64,000 nucleotides of DNA from Blastococcus sp. TBT05-19 (GTDB lineage: Bacteria > Actinomycetota > Actinomycetes > Mycobacteriales > Geodermatophilaceae), in assembly GCF_003319095.1 (NCBI RefSeq), contig NZ_QOHI01000005.1:1-64000 (forward strand), written 5' to 3'. Shown piece after piece: positions 32,251 through 40,793 of this stretch (positions are counted from its first letter, which is position 1; every line of letters starts with the position of its first letter). The translations under genes and the position numbers were made by a program. The notes under the pieces were generated by a model. That model did no database searches, was not told the DNA's origin, and worked only from the letters and a program-made list of their open reading frames with translations.

Positions 32251-33999
32251 ATGCCCGCGCGTTCCCGGTCGCGCCCGTCCGTCCCGCCGGCCCGGCGTGC
32301 CGTGCTGGCCGCGGTGGCCTCCCTGGCGGTCGCCCTGGCGGTCGCGCCGGCGACGGCGTCGGCAGCTCCCAGCGACCAGCCCGGTGGCACCTCGGGCGTG
32401 CTCGACAGCCGTGACCTGGACCGGCTGCAGGACAAGGCCGCGGAGGTGCAGGACGACCTGCGCGCGCAGCAGGACGAGGTCGTGGCCGCCCGCGAGGAGC
32501 TGGCCGAGGCGCAGCGGGCCGTCGAGGAGGCGCGCGCGGTCCTCGCGGCCAAGCAGGGCGAGCTGTCGGTCCACCAGCAGGCGGTGGCCGGGTACGCCGC
32601 CGCCGTCTACCGCGACGGCGGGGGGCTGTCGCGGCTGACCGTGCTCCTCGGCAGCGGCGACCCCGGCGACGTCCTGTCCGCCATGGGCTTCCTGGACGCC
32701 GTCGACTCGCACGCGGCGCAGGTCATCACGGTGGCCGAGACCTACCGCAGGGCCGCGCTGGACGAGCAGCAGCGGGCCCAGGCCGTCCTGGACCGGGCCG
32801 CGGCGCGGGCCGACGAGGTGAGCGCCCGCGTCGCCGAGCTGGAGGCGGCGGCCGACGCCGTCACCGCGGAGCTGGACGAGGCGCTCGACGTGGTCGACGG
32901 GCAGCTGGCGCAGCTGCAGGCCGAGCAGGTCGACGTCAACGAGCGGACGGCGGCCAACTGGCGCGCCTACGTCGACCAGCTCGCCGCGGCGGGTCTCGCC
33001 GCGACGCCCGCCGCCGCGCTGCGCACCCCGGAGCGGGGGCTGCCCGGCGCCCTGGTGCCGGTCGCCGCGAGCGGCGGCGGTGCCCAGGCGGGTGCTGCCC
33101 AGCAGCCCGCCCAGCCGAGCTCGGTCCTCGTGCTGCCCGCGGAGACGCTGACCGCGGTCAGCGGGGCCATGGAGGCCCTCGGGAAGCCGTACGCCCCCGG
33201 CACGGCCGGTCCGGACTCGTGGGACTGCGGCTCGCTGGTGCAGTCGGTCTACGGACGGGCCGGCGTCCCCCTGCCGGGCACGCAGGGGGAGCTGTTCGCC
33301 ACGACCGCGCCGGTGGCCCCGGCCGACGTGCTGCCCGGTGACCTGGTCTTCCTGGGCACCCCGGAGTCCGGGCTCGGGCACGTGGGCATCGCCCTGGACC
33401 CCCGCACGATGCTGGCCGCCGACGGACGGGCCGGCGCGGTGGTGGTGCGGACGCTGCCGGGTGACCAGGTGCTGGGCATCGGCCGCCCGAGCCTGCCCGC
33501 CCGGGCCGCCGTCGCCGTGCCGGAGCCGGCCGAGGGCGCGCTGCGCGTGGAGTGCGGCAACACCGTCTACCCCCCGAGCTACGACGGCGCGCGTGCCTGG
33601 GGCGGGTACCCGAACGGCCTCATCCCGCCCAGCGCGATGTGCCCGCTGGGAGCGGCCGGGCACACCCTCCGTTGCGACGCCGCCGCCGCCTACCGCGCGA
33701 TGTCGCAGGCCTACGCCGCCGCCTTCGGCGGTCCCCTCTGCATCACCGACTCCTACCGCACGTACGGCAGCCAGGTGCGGCTGTACGGGCAGAAGCCGGC
33801 GCTGGCCGCCGTCCCGGGCACCAGCAACCACGGCTGGGGTCTGGCCGTCGACCTGTGCGGCGGCATCGAGCGGTTCGGGACGCCGCAGTACGCCTGGATG
33901 GTCGCCAACGCCGGCCGGTTCGGCTACCTGCACCCGACCTGGGCCGATCCCGGGAACGGCCGCGAGGAGCCCTGGCACTGGGAGTACGCCGGCACCTGA
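32251..33999 (+). CDS. Secreted NlpC/P60 endopeptidase fused to VanY-type D,D-carboxypeptidase
   Basis: 582 residues. A signal peptide (1-39, ending ATASA) is followed by a coiled coil (about 52-245), an NlpC/P60 domain (about 300-415) with C326 in SWDCGSLV and H377 in GLGHVGIAL, and a C-terminal VanY/M15B domain with SNHGWGLAVDLC (H527, D534) and PWHWEY (H576). It should act on peptidoglycan peptides outside the membrane with two different activities. The NlpC motif reads DCGS rather than the usual DCSG. ATG 32251 has GAAGG before it. Divergent from the exonuclease fusion. Confidence 0.9.
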   Translation: MPARSRSRPSVPPARRAVLAAVASLAVALAVAPATASAAPSDQPGGTSGVLDSRDLDRLQDKAAEVQDDLRAQQDEVVAAREELAEAQRAVEEARAVLAAKQGELSVHQQAVAGYAAAVYRDGGGLSRLTVLLGSGDPGDVLSAMGFLDAVDSHAAQVITVAETYRRAALDEQQRAQAVLDRAAARADEVSARVAELEAAADAVTAELDEALDVVDGQLAQLQAEQVDVNERTAANWRAYVDQLAAAGLAATPAAALRTPERGLPGALVPVAASGGGAQAGAAQQPAQPSSVLVLPAETLTAVSGAMEALGKPYAPGTAGPDSWDCGSLVQSVYGRAGVPLPGTQGELFATTAPVAPADVLPGDLVFLGTPESGLGHVGIALDPRTMLAADGRAGAVVVRTLPGDQVLGIGRPSLPARAAVAVPEPAEGALRVECGNTVYPPSYDGARAWGGYPNGLIPPSAMCPLGAAGHTLRCDAAAAYRAMSQAYAAAFGGPLCITDSYRTYGSQVRLYGQKPALAAVPGTSNHGWGLAVDLCGGIERFGTPQYAWMVANAGRFGYLHPTWADPGNGREEPWHWEYAGT

Positions 34000-34083
34000 G
34001 CCGGGGCCGGACGCTCCGTCCGGATCCGGAATTGTCGGTGGCCCCTCCTACCGTGCGGAACGACTCACGGAGGAGAAGAAGCG

Positions 34084-34419
34084 ATGCTGATCGACTGCGA
34101 CACCTGCACCGCCCGGGGTACCGGCTGCGCCGACTGCGTGGTCACCGTCCTGCTCGGTGCGCCCCCGGGATGGCAGGGGGTCGACCCGGTGGTGGTCCCG
34201 ATGACCGGGCGCCCGCGCGTCGGCCCGGCGGAGATCACGGCCGGGACCCCGATCGAGGCCGCCGCGGAGGACGTCGTCGTCCCCCCGCCCGGTGTGGTCG
34301 TGGAGTTCGACGACGTGGAACGGCGTGCGGTGCGGGCGCTGGCCGAGTGCGGGCTGGTGCCGCCCCTGCGGCACCGCGACGGGTCCGGCGAGACCCCTCG
34401 TGACCGCCGGATCGGCTGA
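34084..34419 (+). CDS. Cys-rich conserved hypothetical protein, 111 aa
   Basis: Begins MLIDCDTCTARGTGCADCVVTVLLG, with four cysteines in a CxxC...CxxC arrangement that suggests a small zinc or metal site, then VEFDDVERRAVRALAECGLVPPLRH, a single helix before a disordered tail. Proteins of this type are widespread in actinobacteria next to NlpC/P60 genes, by my recollection, and have no known role. Strong ribosome site ACGGAGGAGAAGAAGC before ATG 34084; TACCGT about 30 nt upstream may be the -10. Confidence 0.78.
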   Translation: MLIDCDTCTARGTGCADCVVTVLLGAPPGWQGVDPVVVPMTGRPRVGPAEITAGTPIEAAAEDVVVPPPGVVVEFDDVERRAVRALAECGLVPPLRHRDGSGETPRDRRIG

Positions 34420-34507
34420 TCCGGCGCATACACGCGGGAGCCCTTAGCACGGCGCAGGCGCGCCTGAGCAGCCGGGATGTGCATCACACGAAAATCTCTG
34501 CCCCCGT

Positions 34508-34536
34508 TTGTCACATCCGGATCACGGTCGTAGGGT
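34508..34536 (+). promoter_or_regulatory. Sigma-70-type promoter of the riboswitch leader
   Basis: TTGTCA (34508-34513) and TAGGGT (34531-34536) are separated by 17 bp, the best -35/-10 pair in the window. Transcription would begin near 34543 and give a leader of about 230 nt containing the riboswitch. Confidence 0.6.
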
Positions 34537-34591
34537 CGTCGCCGTTCGGTCGAGCGGTCGTCACCCGCAGAGGGGTGACCTCGACCAGACA

Positions 34592-34766
34592 CCGCCGAAT
34601 CACGGACGGCGCGCAGCACCGGCGCCCGAGTGAACCGGGGACCCACCGCAGTCCTGGGGTGAGTTCCTCCGCGGCCGGCTCGCCGGTCCGGGGGATAGGG
34701 CCAGTCTTCCCAGCCCGAACCCGTCAGCTAACTCGGTAGGCGGTTGCAGAGGAAGAAACGGAGAGC
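34592..34766 (+). ncRNA. Cyclic di-AMP riboswitch (ydaO/yuaA class)
   Basis: The leader of the NlpC/P60 gene holds the conserved core of the ydaO-yuaA class: AATCACGG, then CGAGTGAACCGGGGACCCA, GGGGTGAGTTCC, GGGATAGGG, and finally CCCGAACCCGTCAGCTAACT followed by CGGTAGGCGG and GGAAG. Order and spacing fit the family, which binds c-di-AMP and usually turns off wall-hydrolase and osmotic genes in actinobacteria. The boundaries are approximate. Ligand class is from established family knowledge, not from folding. Confidence 0.88.
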
Positions 34767-34774
34767 CGCCGCTC

Positions 34775-35863
34775 GTGGCGACCCCTCACGCACTGACGCA
34801 CGCCCGTGGACAGCTCCACACCGATCGCCTGGCCGGCTCCGCTCGTGGACGCCGCTTCGGGCCGCTGCGCACGAGCCTGCTGGTCGGCGCCACCGCCGCC
34901 CTGACGCTGACCGTCCTCCCCGGCACCGCCACCGCCGTCCCGGGTGACGCGACCACCGCCGACCAGGCCGCCGCCCGGGTCGCCGACGCCGAGCACCGGC
35001 TCGAGGTCGTCGCCGAGCAGCTCAACGAGGCGCGCGTGCTGCTCGCCGGCCACCAGGACGCGGCCCGCGCCGCCGAGGAGGCCGCCGACGAGGCCCAGCG
35101 CCGTCTCGACGCCCTCGACGGGCAGATCCGCCAGCTGGCCCGCAGCGCCTACACCGGCAGCGCCACCTCGCACTTCGACGTGCTGCTGACCAGCAACTCC
35201 GCCCAGGACCTGGTGTCCCAGATGGGCACGCTCGACGCCATCGCCGGCTACACCAACGAGGTGCTCGCCGAGGTCTCGGTCGTGGCCGAGGGCGCCGAGC
35301 AGTCTCGCGAGTCCGCCGACCGCGCCGCCGCCGAGGCCCAGGAGCAGGTCGACGAGATCGCCGACCAGCAGAAGGAGCTCGAGGGGCAGATCGCCGAGTT
35401 CCAGCGCCAGTACGACGCGCTCAGCGCACCGCAGCAGGCGGTCGTGGCGCAGGCGCACGGCGGCGGCGAGGCCCTGCCCGCGCCCAGCGGCGTGGTCGCC
35501 TCCAGCGCCGCGGCGCAGAAGGCGGTCGACACGGCGCTGGCCCAGGTCGGCGACCCCTACGTCTGGGGCGCCGGCGGACCGAACGCCTTCGACTGCTCGG
35601 GCCTGACCTCCTACGCGTACGCGGCGGCCGGTGTGAGCCTGCCGCACTCGAGCAAGAGCCAGGCGGGCATGGGGCAGGCGGTGCCGGCGAACGCGCTCCA
35701 GCCGGGTGACCTGCTGTTCTTCTACTCACCGACCAGCCACGTCGCCATGTACATCGGCAACGGCCAGATGGTGCACGCCTCGACCTCCAGCCAGCCGGTC
35801 AAGGTGGCCAGCTTCAACGCGATGAAGGGCGACTTCACGCACGCCCGCCGCATCGCCGGCTGA
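34775..35863 (+). CDS. Secreted NlpC/P60 peptidoglycan endopeptidase
   Basis: 362 residues. A signal segment (about 30-54, TATA) is followed by a coiled coil (60-225, two long helices with a TGSATSHFDVLLTSNSAQDLVSQMG turn) and a C-terminal NlpC/P60 domain with FDCSGL (C274), SHVAMYIG (H322) and MVHAS. It matches RipA/CwlO-type hydrolases that cut stem peptides and aid cell separation or growth. GTG 34775 lies directly after the c-di-AMP riboswitch, so it is probably controlled by that signal. The start is uncertain by a few codons because the ribosome site (GGAGAG) is 11 nt away. Confidence 0.92.
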   Translation: MATPHALTHARGQLHTDRLAGSARGRRFGPLRTSLLVGATAALTLTVLPGTATAVPGDATTADQAAARVADAEHRLEVVAEQLNEARVLLAGHQDAARAAEEAADEAQRRLDALDGQIRQLARSAYTGSATSHFDVLLTSNSAQDLVSQMGTLDAIAGYTNEVLAEVSVVAEGAEQSRESADRAAAEAQEQVDEIADQQKELEGQIAEFQRQYDALSAPQQAVVAQAHGGGEALPAPSGVVASSAAAQKAVDTALAQVGDPYVWGAGGPNAFDCSGLTSYAYAAAGVSLPHSSKSQAGMGQAVPANALQPGDLLFFYSPTSHVAMYIGNGQMVHASTSSQPVKVASFNAMKGDFTHARRIAG

Positions 35864-35880
35864 CAGCTGATCGCACCGCC

Positions 35881-35920
35881 CGAAGGGCCGGCGCCTCCTC
35901 CGGGGGGCGCCGGCCCTTCG
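35881..35920 (+). terminator. Hairpin after the NlpC/P60 gene
   Basis: 15-nt perfect arms (35881-35895 and 35906-35920), about 20 nt after the stop. Confidence 0.75.
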
Positions 35921-35949
35921 GCGTCGCGGGGTCCGGGGACGCCGCCTCC

Positions 35950-35955
35950 TAGGAT
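35950..35955 (+). promoter_or_regulatory. Putative leaderless -10 (TAGGAT) of the M48 peptidase
   Basis: TAGGAT is 6 nt before GTG 35962, with no Shine-Dalgarno. It follows the terminator of the preceding gene. Confidence 0.5.
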
Positions 35956-35961
35956 CGCCGC

Positions 35962-37245
35962 GTGAGCACGGGAGCACGACCGGCCGCTCGCGTCGCGCTC
36001 GTGGTGGCGGCCGCGCTCGGGATCGCCGCGCTGGTCGTCGTCGCCGTCCGCACCCCGTGGGTCGTGCTGCCGGAGCCGCCCGGTGGGTCCACCGAACCCG
36101 ATCCCGCGGCCGGGCTCTCCGCCGCCCAGCTCGACCGTGCCGAGGCGTTCGCCGCGGCCCTGCGGCCGGCGTCCCTGCTGTCGCTGCTGCTGGGCCTGGC
36201 GGTGTCGGCGCTGCTGGGCCTCACCCGGCTCGGCAGCGGCCTGCTGCGCGCCGCCGGCGACCGGGTCGGCGGGCGCTGGTGGGCGCAGGTCCTGCTGGGC
36301 GTCCCGGCGCTGATCCTCGTCGGGCGGCTGGTGACCCTTCCGGTCTCCGCCTACGCCGAGGTGGTCCGCCACCGGTTCGGGCTCTCCACGCGCAGCTGGG
36401 GGCTCTGGCTGCGCGACGTCGTCGTCTCGGTGGCCATCAGCGCCGCGCTGACCGCGCTGGTGGTGCTGGCGGTGCTCTGGCTGATCCGGCGCGCCCCGCG
36501 CACCTGGTGGGCGTGGTCGGGCGTGGCCGCCGTCGGGCTGGTGTTCGTGGGGTCGTTCCTCTACCCGGTGGTCATCGAGCCGGCGTTCAACCGGTTCGAG
36601 CCGCTGCCCGCCGGCGAGCTGCGCAGCGACCTGCTCGCGCTGGCCGAGGAGAACGGCACGCCGGTGCGCGACGTCCTCGTCTCGGACGCCTCGCGGCGCA
36701 CGACGGCGCTCAACGCGTACGTGTCCGGCTTCGGCTCCACCAGGCGGGTCGTGGTCTACGACACGCTCCTCGACCGGCTGCCCGACGACGAGATCGAGTC
36801 CATCGTCGCCCACGAGCTCGGGCACGTGGCCAACGACGACGTGCTCACCGGCACGCTGATGGGTGCGCTCGGCGCCGGGGCGGCCACCGCCCTCGCCGGC
36901 TGGCTGCTGTCCTGGGGGCCGCTGCTCCGGCGGGCCGGCGCCGACTCCCCGGGCGATCCGCGGGTCGTCCCGCTGATGCTCTTCCTCGTGACCGTCGGGG
37001 GGCTGCTGGGGACCCCCGTGCAGAACGTCGTCTCCCGGCAGATCGAGGCGCGGGCCGACGTGCACGCCCTCGACCTGACGCGCGACCCGGAGGCCTTCAT
37101 CGCCATGCAGCGGCGTCTGGCCTCGACCAACCTCGGCGACCCCGACCCGCCCGCTGCCTGGCACTGGTTCTTCGGCAGCCATCCGACCGTCGCGCAGCGG
37201 ATCGCCATGGCGGAGGACTGGCAGCGCCTGGAGGACCAGCGGTGA
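35962..37245 (+). CDS. M48 family membrane metallopeptidase (Ste24-like)
   Basis: 427 residues with four to five membrane helices in the first half (from about residue 10, 70, 110, 150 and 190) and a zinc site HELGH (284-288) in SIVAHELGHVANDD; the third ligand is the Glu in EARADVHALDLT. The architecture matches the Ste24/CAAX-type M48 proteases, which act on membrane proteins or stress substrates; true prenyl peptides are unlikely in bacteria. Its TGA overlaps the GTG of the glycosyltransferase (GTGA), so both are co-translated. Confidence 0.9.
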   Translation: MSTGARPAARVALVVAAALGIAALVVVAVRTPWVVLPEPPGGSTEPDPAAGLSAAQLDRAEAFAAALRPASLLSLLLGLAVSALLGLTRLGSGLLRAAGDRVGGRWWAQVLLGVPALILVGRLVTLPVSAYAEVVRHRFGLSTRSWGLWLRDVVVSVAISAALTALVVLAVLWLIRRAPRTWWAWSGVAAVGLVFVGSFLYPVVIEPAFNRFEPLPAGELRSDLLALAEENGTPVRDVLVSDASRRTTALNAYVSGFGSTRRVVVYDTLLDRLPDDEIESIVAHELGHVANDDVLTGTLMGALGAGAATALAGWLLSWGPLLRRAGADSPGDPRVVPLMLFLVTVGGLLGTPVQNVVSRQIEARADVHALDLTRDPEAFIAMQRRLASTNLGDPDPPAAWHWFFGSHPTVAQRIAMAEDWQRLEDQR

Positions 37246-38366
37246 GCCGCACGCTGGTGGTCACCAACGACTTCCCGCCGCGGCAGGGCGGGATCCAGAC
37301 GTTCGTCGCCGCGCTCCTGGAACGCCGTCCGCCGGAGTCCCTGGTCGTGCTGGCGTCGGACTCCCCGGGGTCGGCCGAGCACGACGCCGCGCTGCCCTAC
37401 CCGGTCGTCCGGCGCCCCACCGGGATGCTGCTGCCCACCCGCGCCACCGCCCGGGCCGCCGTGGACCTGGCTCGGCGGCACGGCTGCGACACCGCGTTCT
37501 TCGGCGCCGCGGCGCCCTTGGGGCTGCTCGCGCCGACGCTCCGGGCCGCCGGCGTGCGGCACCTGGTGGGCGCCACCCACGGTCACGAGACCGGCTGGGT
37601 GGCCCTTCCCGGCAGCCGGCAGGTGATGCAGCGGATCGCGGGCGGGCTCGACGTGCTCACCTACATCAGCGAGTACACCCGGGACCGCCTCGCCCCGGCG
37701 CTGGCCGGCCGCACCCGGCTGGCCCAGCTCTCACCCGGGGTGGACGTCGAGCGGTTCACCCCTGACGTCGACGGCACCGGAGTGCGGCGCCGGTGGGGCC
37801 TGGGCGACGCCCCGGTCGTCGTCTGCGTCTCCCGGCTGGTGGCACGCAAGGGCCAGGACGTGCTGGTGCACGCCTGGCCGCGCGTGCTCGCCCGGCACCC
37901 CGGGGCCCGGCTGCTCCTGGTCGGTGGCGGACCGGACGAGCGGGCGCTGCGCCGCGCGGTGGCCTCCCGGTCACTGGAGGACTCGGTGGTCCTGACCGGC
38001 GCCGTGCCGCACGACGAGCTGCCGGCGCACTACGCGGCCGGCGACGTCTTCGCCATGCCCTGCCGGACCCGCCGCGGGGGACTGGACGTCGAGGGCCTCG
38101 GCATGGTGTTCCTCGAGGCGGCGGCCACCGGGCGCCCGGTCGTGGCCGGGACCTCCGGCGGGGCACCGGAGGCGGTGCAGGACGGCGTCACGGGCCTCGT
38201 GGTGGACCCGCGGTCGGCCGAGGCGGTGGCGGTGGCGCTGTCAGGGCTGCTCGACGACCCGGCGCGGGCCCGGGCGATGGGGACGGCGGGGCGGGCCTGG
38301 GTGGAGGAGCGGTGGTCCTGGGCCTCGATCGCCGCCACCTTCGCCGAGCTGCTCGAGAAGCACTGA
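37242..38366 (+). CDS. pimB: GT4 glycosyltransferase, PimB-type (phosphatidylinositol mannoside)
   Basis: 374-residue GT-B enzyme. The start VVTNDFPPRQGGIQTFVAALLE has the conserved GGI donor-side loop; VCVSRLVARKGQDVLVHAWPRV, LLLVGGGPDE and GGLDVEGLGMVFLEAAATGRPVVAGTSGGAPEAV form the GT4 nucleotide-sugar site with the Ex7E region. Position next to the fadD15-like gene and the M48 protease matches Rv2188c (PimB'), which adds the second mannose to phosphatidylinositol mannoside. Function is inferred from synteny and similarity; related GT4 enzymes cannot be excluded. Confidence 0.82.
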   Translation: MSRTLVVTNDFPPRQGGIQTFVAALLERRPPESLVVLASDSPGSAEHDAALPYPVVRRPTGMLLPTRATARAAVDLARRHGCDTAFFGAAAPLGLLAPTLRAAGVRHLVGATHGHETGWVALPGSRQVMQRIAGGLDVLTYISEYTRDRLAPALAGRTRLAQLSPGVDVERFTPDVDGTGVRRRWGLGDAPVVVCVSRLVARKGQDVLVHAWPRVLARHPGARLLLVGGGPDERALRRAVASRSLEDSVVLTGAVPHDELPAHYAAGDVFAMPCRTRRGGLDVEGLGMVFLEAAATGRPVVAGTSGGAPEAVQDGVTGLVVDPRSAEAVAVALSGLLDDPARARAMGTAGRAWVEERWSWASIAATFAELLEKH

Positions 38367-38398
38367 GCCCCGCCCCGCGGATCGCGGGACGGGGCTCG
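38365..38398. terminator. Hairpin between pimB-like and fadD15-like genes
   Basis: 15-nt arms pair with one mismatch around a 4-nt loop between two convergent genes. Confidence 0.65.
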
Positions 38399-38409
38399 GT
38401 GGTGGTGGG

Positions 38410-40203
38410 TCAGCGCGTGTAGAGCTTCTCCACCTCGGAGCCGAACTCCTTCATGACGACGTTGCGCTTGAGCTTGAGGCTCGGGGTCAGCATCCCGTTG
38501 TCCTCGGTGAAGTCCGTGGCCAGGATCGTGTACTTCTTGATCGCCTCGGCCTGCGAGACCGCCTTGTTGGCGTCCTTGACCGCGGACTCGATCTCGGCCT
38601 TCACGTCGGGGTCCTCGCGCAGCTGCTCGGCGGTCAGGCTCTTGTCCTTGCCCTTGCCCTCCAGCCACTGCGGGAGGGCCTCCTCGTCGAGGGTGATCAG
38701 CGCGCCGATGAAGGGCTTCTGGTCACCGACCACGATGCACTGGCTGACCAGCCGGTGGGCGCGGAGCCGGTCCTCGAGGACGGCCGGGGCGACGTTCTTG
38801 CCGCCGGCGGTCACCAGGATCTCCTTCTTGCGGCCGGTGATCTTCAGGAAGCCGTCCTTGTCCAGCTCGCCGATGTCACCGGTGTGGAAGAAGCCCTCCG
38901 AGTCGATCGCCTCCTTGGTGGCGTCCTCGTTCTTCCAGTAGCCGCGCATGACGATGCCGCCCTTGATGAGCACCTCGCCGTCCTCGCCGATCCGGAACTC
39001 CACGCCGGGCAGCGGGCGACCGACGGTGCCGATGCGCAGCGCCTCGTCGTGGTTGACCGACGCGGCGGCGGTGGTCTCGGTCAGGCCGTAGCCCTCGAAG
39101 ACGGTCACGCCGATGCCGCGGTAGAAGTGGCCCAGCCGCTCGCCGAGCGGCGCCCCACCGGAGATGGCACCGAGGCACCGGCCGCCCAGCGCGGCGCGGA
39201 GCTTGCCGTAGACCAGCTTGTCGAACAGCGCGTGCTGGACCTTCAGGCCCAGCCCGGCACCGCCGGTGTCCTGGGCGCGGGACCAGTCGATGGCCACCTG
39301 GGCGGCCTTGTCGAAGATCTTGCCCTTGCCGTCGCCCTCGGCCTTGGCCTTCGCCTGGTTGAAGACCTTCTCGAACACGCGGGGGACGGCGAGGACGAAG
39401 GTCGGCTTGAACTCGCCGAGGTCCTCGACCAGGTTCTTCACGTCCGGCGTGTGCCCGATGATCGTGCGGTTCTTGACCGCGCCGACCTGCAGGACGCGGG
39501 CCAGGACGTGCGCGAGCGGGATGAACAGCAGCAGCGAGCCCTGCACGCTCATGAAGCGGTCGAGCAGCGTGATGCCGTTGCCGATCTCGAACAGGAAGTT
39601 GCCGTGCGTCAGCTCGCAGCCCTTGGGCCGGCCGGTGGTGCCGCTGGTGTAGATCAGCGTCGCGAGGCTCTCGGCGTTCAGCGTGGCCCGGCGGGCGTCG
39701 AGCTCGCTGTCGGGGACGTCGGCGCCGGCCGCGGTCAGCTGCTCGAGGGCACCGTCCTCGATGACGTGCACGGTCTTGAGGTCCGGCGCCTGGTCGCGCA
39801 CGGAGGCGATCGCCTCGGCGTGCTCGTCGCGCTCGACGACGGCGGCGGTCGCGCCGGAGTCGGACAGGATCCAGGCGACCTGGTCGGCGCTGGAGGTCTC
39901 GTAGATCGGGACGACGACGCCGCCCGCGGTCCAGATGGCGAAGTCGAGGACGGTCCACTCGTACCGCGTCTTCGCCTGCAGCGCCACGCGGTCGCCGGCG
40001 GCCACGCCGGAGGCGATCAGCCCCTTGGCGGCGCCGCGCACCTCCTCGCCGAACTGCTTCCACGTGACGTCGGTCCACCGCCCGTCCACCTGGCGGCGCA
40101 GGCCCACCTCGCCGCCGTGGTCGGCGACGTTGGCGGTGAGCATGTCGGTCAGGGCCTCGTCGGCCCCCACTTCGTAGGTCGCTGGAACGCTGAACTCGCG
40201 CAC
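38410..40203 (-). CDS. fadD15: Long-chain acyl-CoA synthetase (FadD15-like)
   Basis: 597-residue AMP-forming ligase. The P-loop-like motif YTSGTTGRPKGCELTH is near 183-198; further motifs are FEGYGLTETTAAAS, HTGDIGELDKDGFLKITGRKKEI, with the catalytic hinge, and a C-terminal lysine region (LKLKRNVVM). It activates fatty acids with ATP and coenzyme A. GTG 40203 has GGAGGAGAGGA 6 nt upstream. The frame stays open farther up, but homology begins at VREFSVPATYEV. Neighbour to pimB-like and SRPBCC genes, as in M. tuberculosis. Confidence 0.9.
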   Translation of the reverse strand: MREFSVPATYEVGADEALTDMLTANVADHGGEVGLRRQVDGRWTDVTWKQFGEEVRGAAKGLIASGVAAGDRVALQAKTRYEWTVLDFAIWTAGGVVVPIYETSSADQVAWILSDSGATAAVVERDEHAEAIASVRDQAPDLKTVHVIEDGALEQLTAAGADVPDSELDARRATLNAESLATLIYTSGTTGRPKGCELTHGNFLFEIGNGITLLDRFMSVQGSLLLFIPLAHVLARVLQVGAVKNRTIIGHTPDVKNLVEDLGEFKPTFVLAVPRVFEKVFNQAKAKAEGDGKGKIFDKAAQVAIDWSRAQDTGGAGLGLKVQHALFDKLVYGKLRAALGGRCLGAISGGAPLGERLGHFYRGIGVTVFEGYGLTETTAAASVNHDEALRIGTVGRPLPGVEFRIGEDGEVLIKGGIVMRGYWKNEDATKEAIDSEGFFHTGDIGELDKDGFLKITGRKKEILVTAGGKNVAPAVLEDRLRAHRLVSQCIVVGDQKPFIGALITLDEEALPQWLEGKGKDKSLTAEQLREDPDVKAEIESAVKDANKAVSQAEAIKKYTILATDFTEDNGMLTPSLKLKRNVVMKEFGSEVEKLYTR

Positions 40204-40344
40204 GCCCGGTCCTCTCCTCCCCGGCCGTCGCCGGGCACCGTCGCCCGCGACCCCACCTGGGGACGTCGGCGTCAATCTAGCGGCTCTTCCTACCGGGGAG
40301 TAGCCGAGGCCACAGTCCGGACTCCCGGGTCCGCCGCGAGCGGC

Positions 40345-40350
40345 TAGCCT
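40345..40350 (+). promoter_or_regulatory. Putative leaderless -10 (TAGCCT) of the SRPBCC operon
   Basis: TAGCCT is 6 nt before ATG 40357. It probably drives the coupled four-gene unit up to the glucokinase. Confidence 0.5.
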
Positions 40351-40356
40351 GCTGCC

Positions 40357-40788
40357 ATGGCGGACCAGTCCACCCAGTCGATCGTCGTCGAGGCGCCTGC
40401 GGCCCAGGTCATGGCCGTGATCGCCGATTTCCCCGCCTATCCGCAGTGGGTGGCCGCCGCCAAGAAGGTGGAGGTCACCGAGACCGGGGACGACGGCCGT
40501 GCCCGCCGCGTCCACTTCGTGCTGGACGCCGGTGCGGTCAAGGACGACTACGTCCTCGAGTACACCTGGGACGGCGACCGCCGCGTCTCCTGGACCCTCG
40601 TGACGGGCCAGATGCAGCGCCGCCAGGAGGGCTCGTACACCCTCAACGAGAGCGACGGGCGCACCGAGGTCACCTACGCGATCACCATCGACCTCTCCAT
40701 CCCGATGCTCGGGATGATCAAGCGCAAGGCGGAGAAGGTCATCCTCGACACCGCGCTCAAGGAGCTCAAGAAGCGCGTCGAGAGCTGA
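40357..40788 (+). CDS. SRPBCC family protein (polyketide cyclase/START-like)
   Basis: 143 residues of helix-grip fold: SIVVEAPAAQVMAVIADFPAYPQWV at the start, then strands through KDDYVLEYTWDGDRRVSWTLVTGQMQRRQEGSYTL and the long C-terminal helix GMIKRKAEKVILDTALKELKKRVE. Such proteins hold hydrophobic ligands. The M. tuberculosis counterpart by order is Rv2185c. Ligand unknown. It leads the operon SRPBCC, ArsA-like, DUF5304, glucokinase. Confidence 0.86.
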   Translation: MADQSTQSIVVEAPAAQVMAVIADFPAYPQWVAAAKKVEVTETGDDGRARRVHFVLDAGAVKDDYVLEYTWDGDRRVSWTLVTGQMQRRQEGSYTLNESDGRTEVTYAITIDLSIPMLGMIKRKAEKVILDTALKELKKRVES

Positions 40789-40793
40789 GCGGC

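Noticed and set aside
34436..34500. AT-richer patch before the riboswitch as a transfer mark
   Set aside because: It is short and coincides with the promoter region, which is expected to be less GC-rich.
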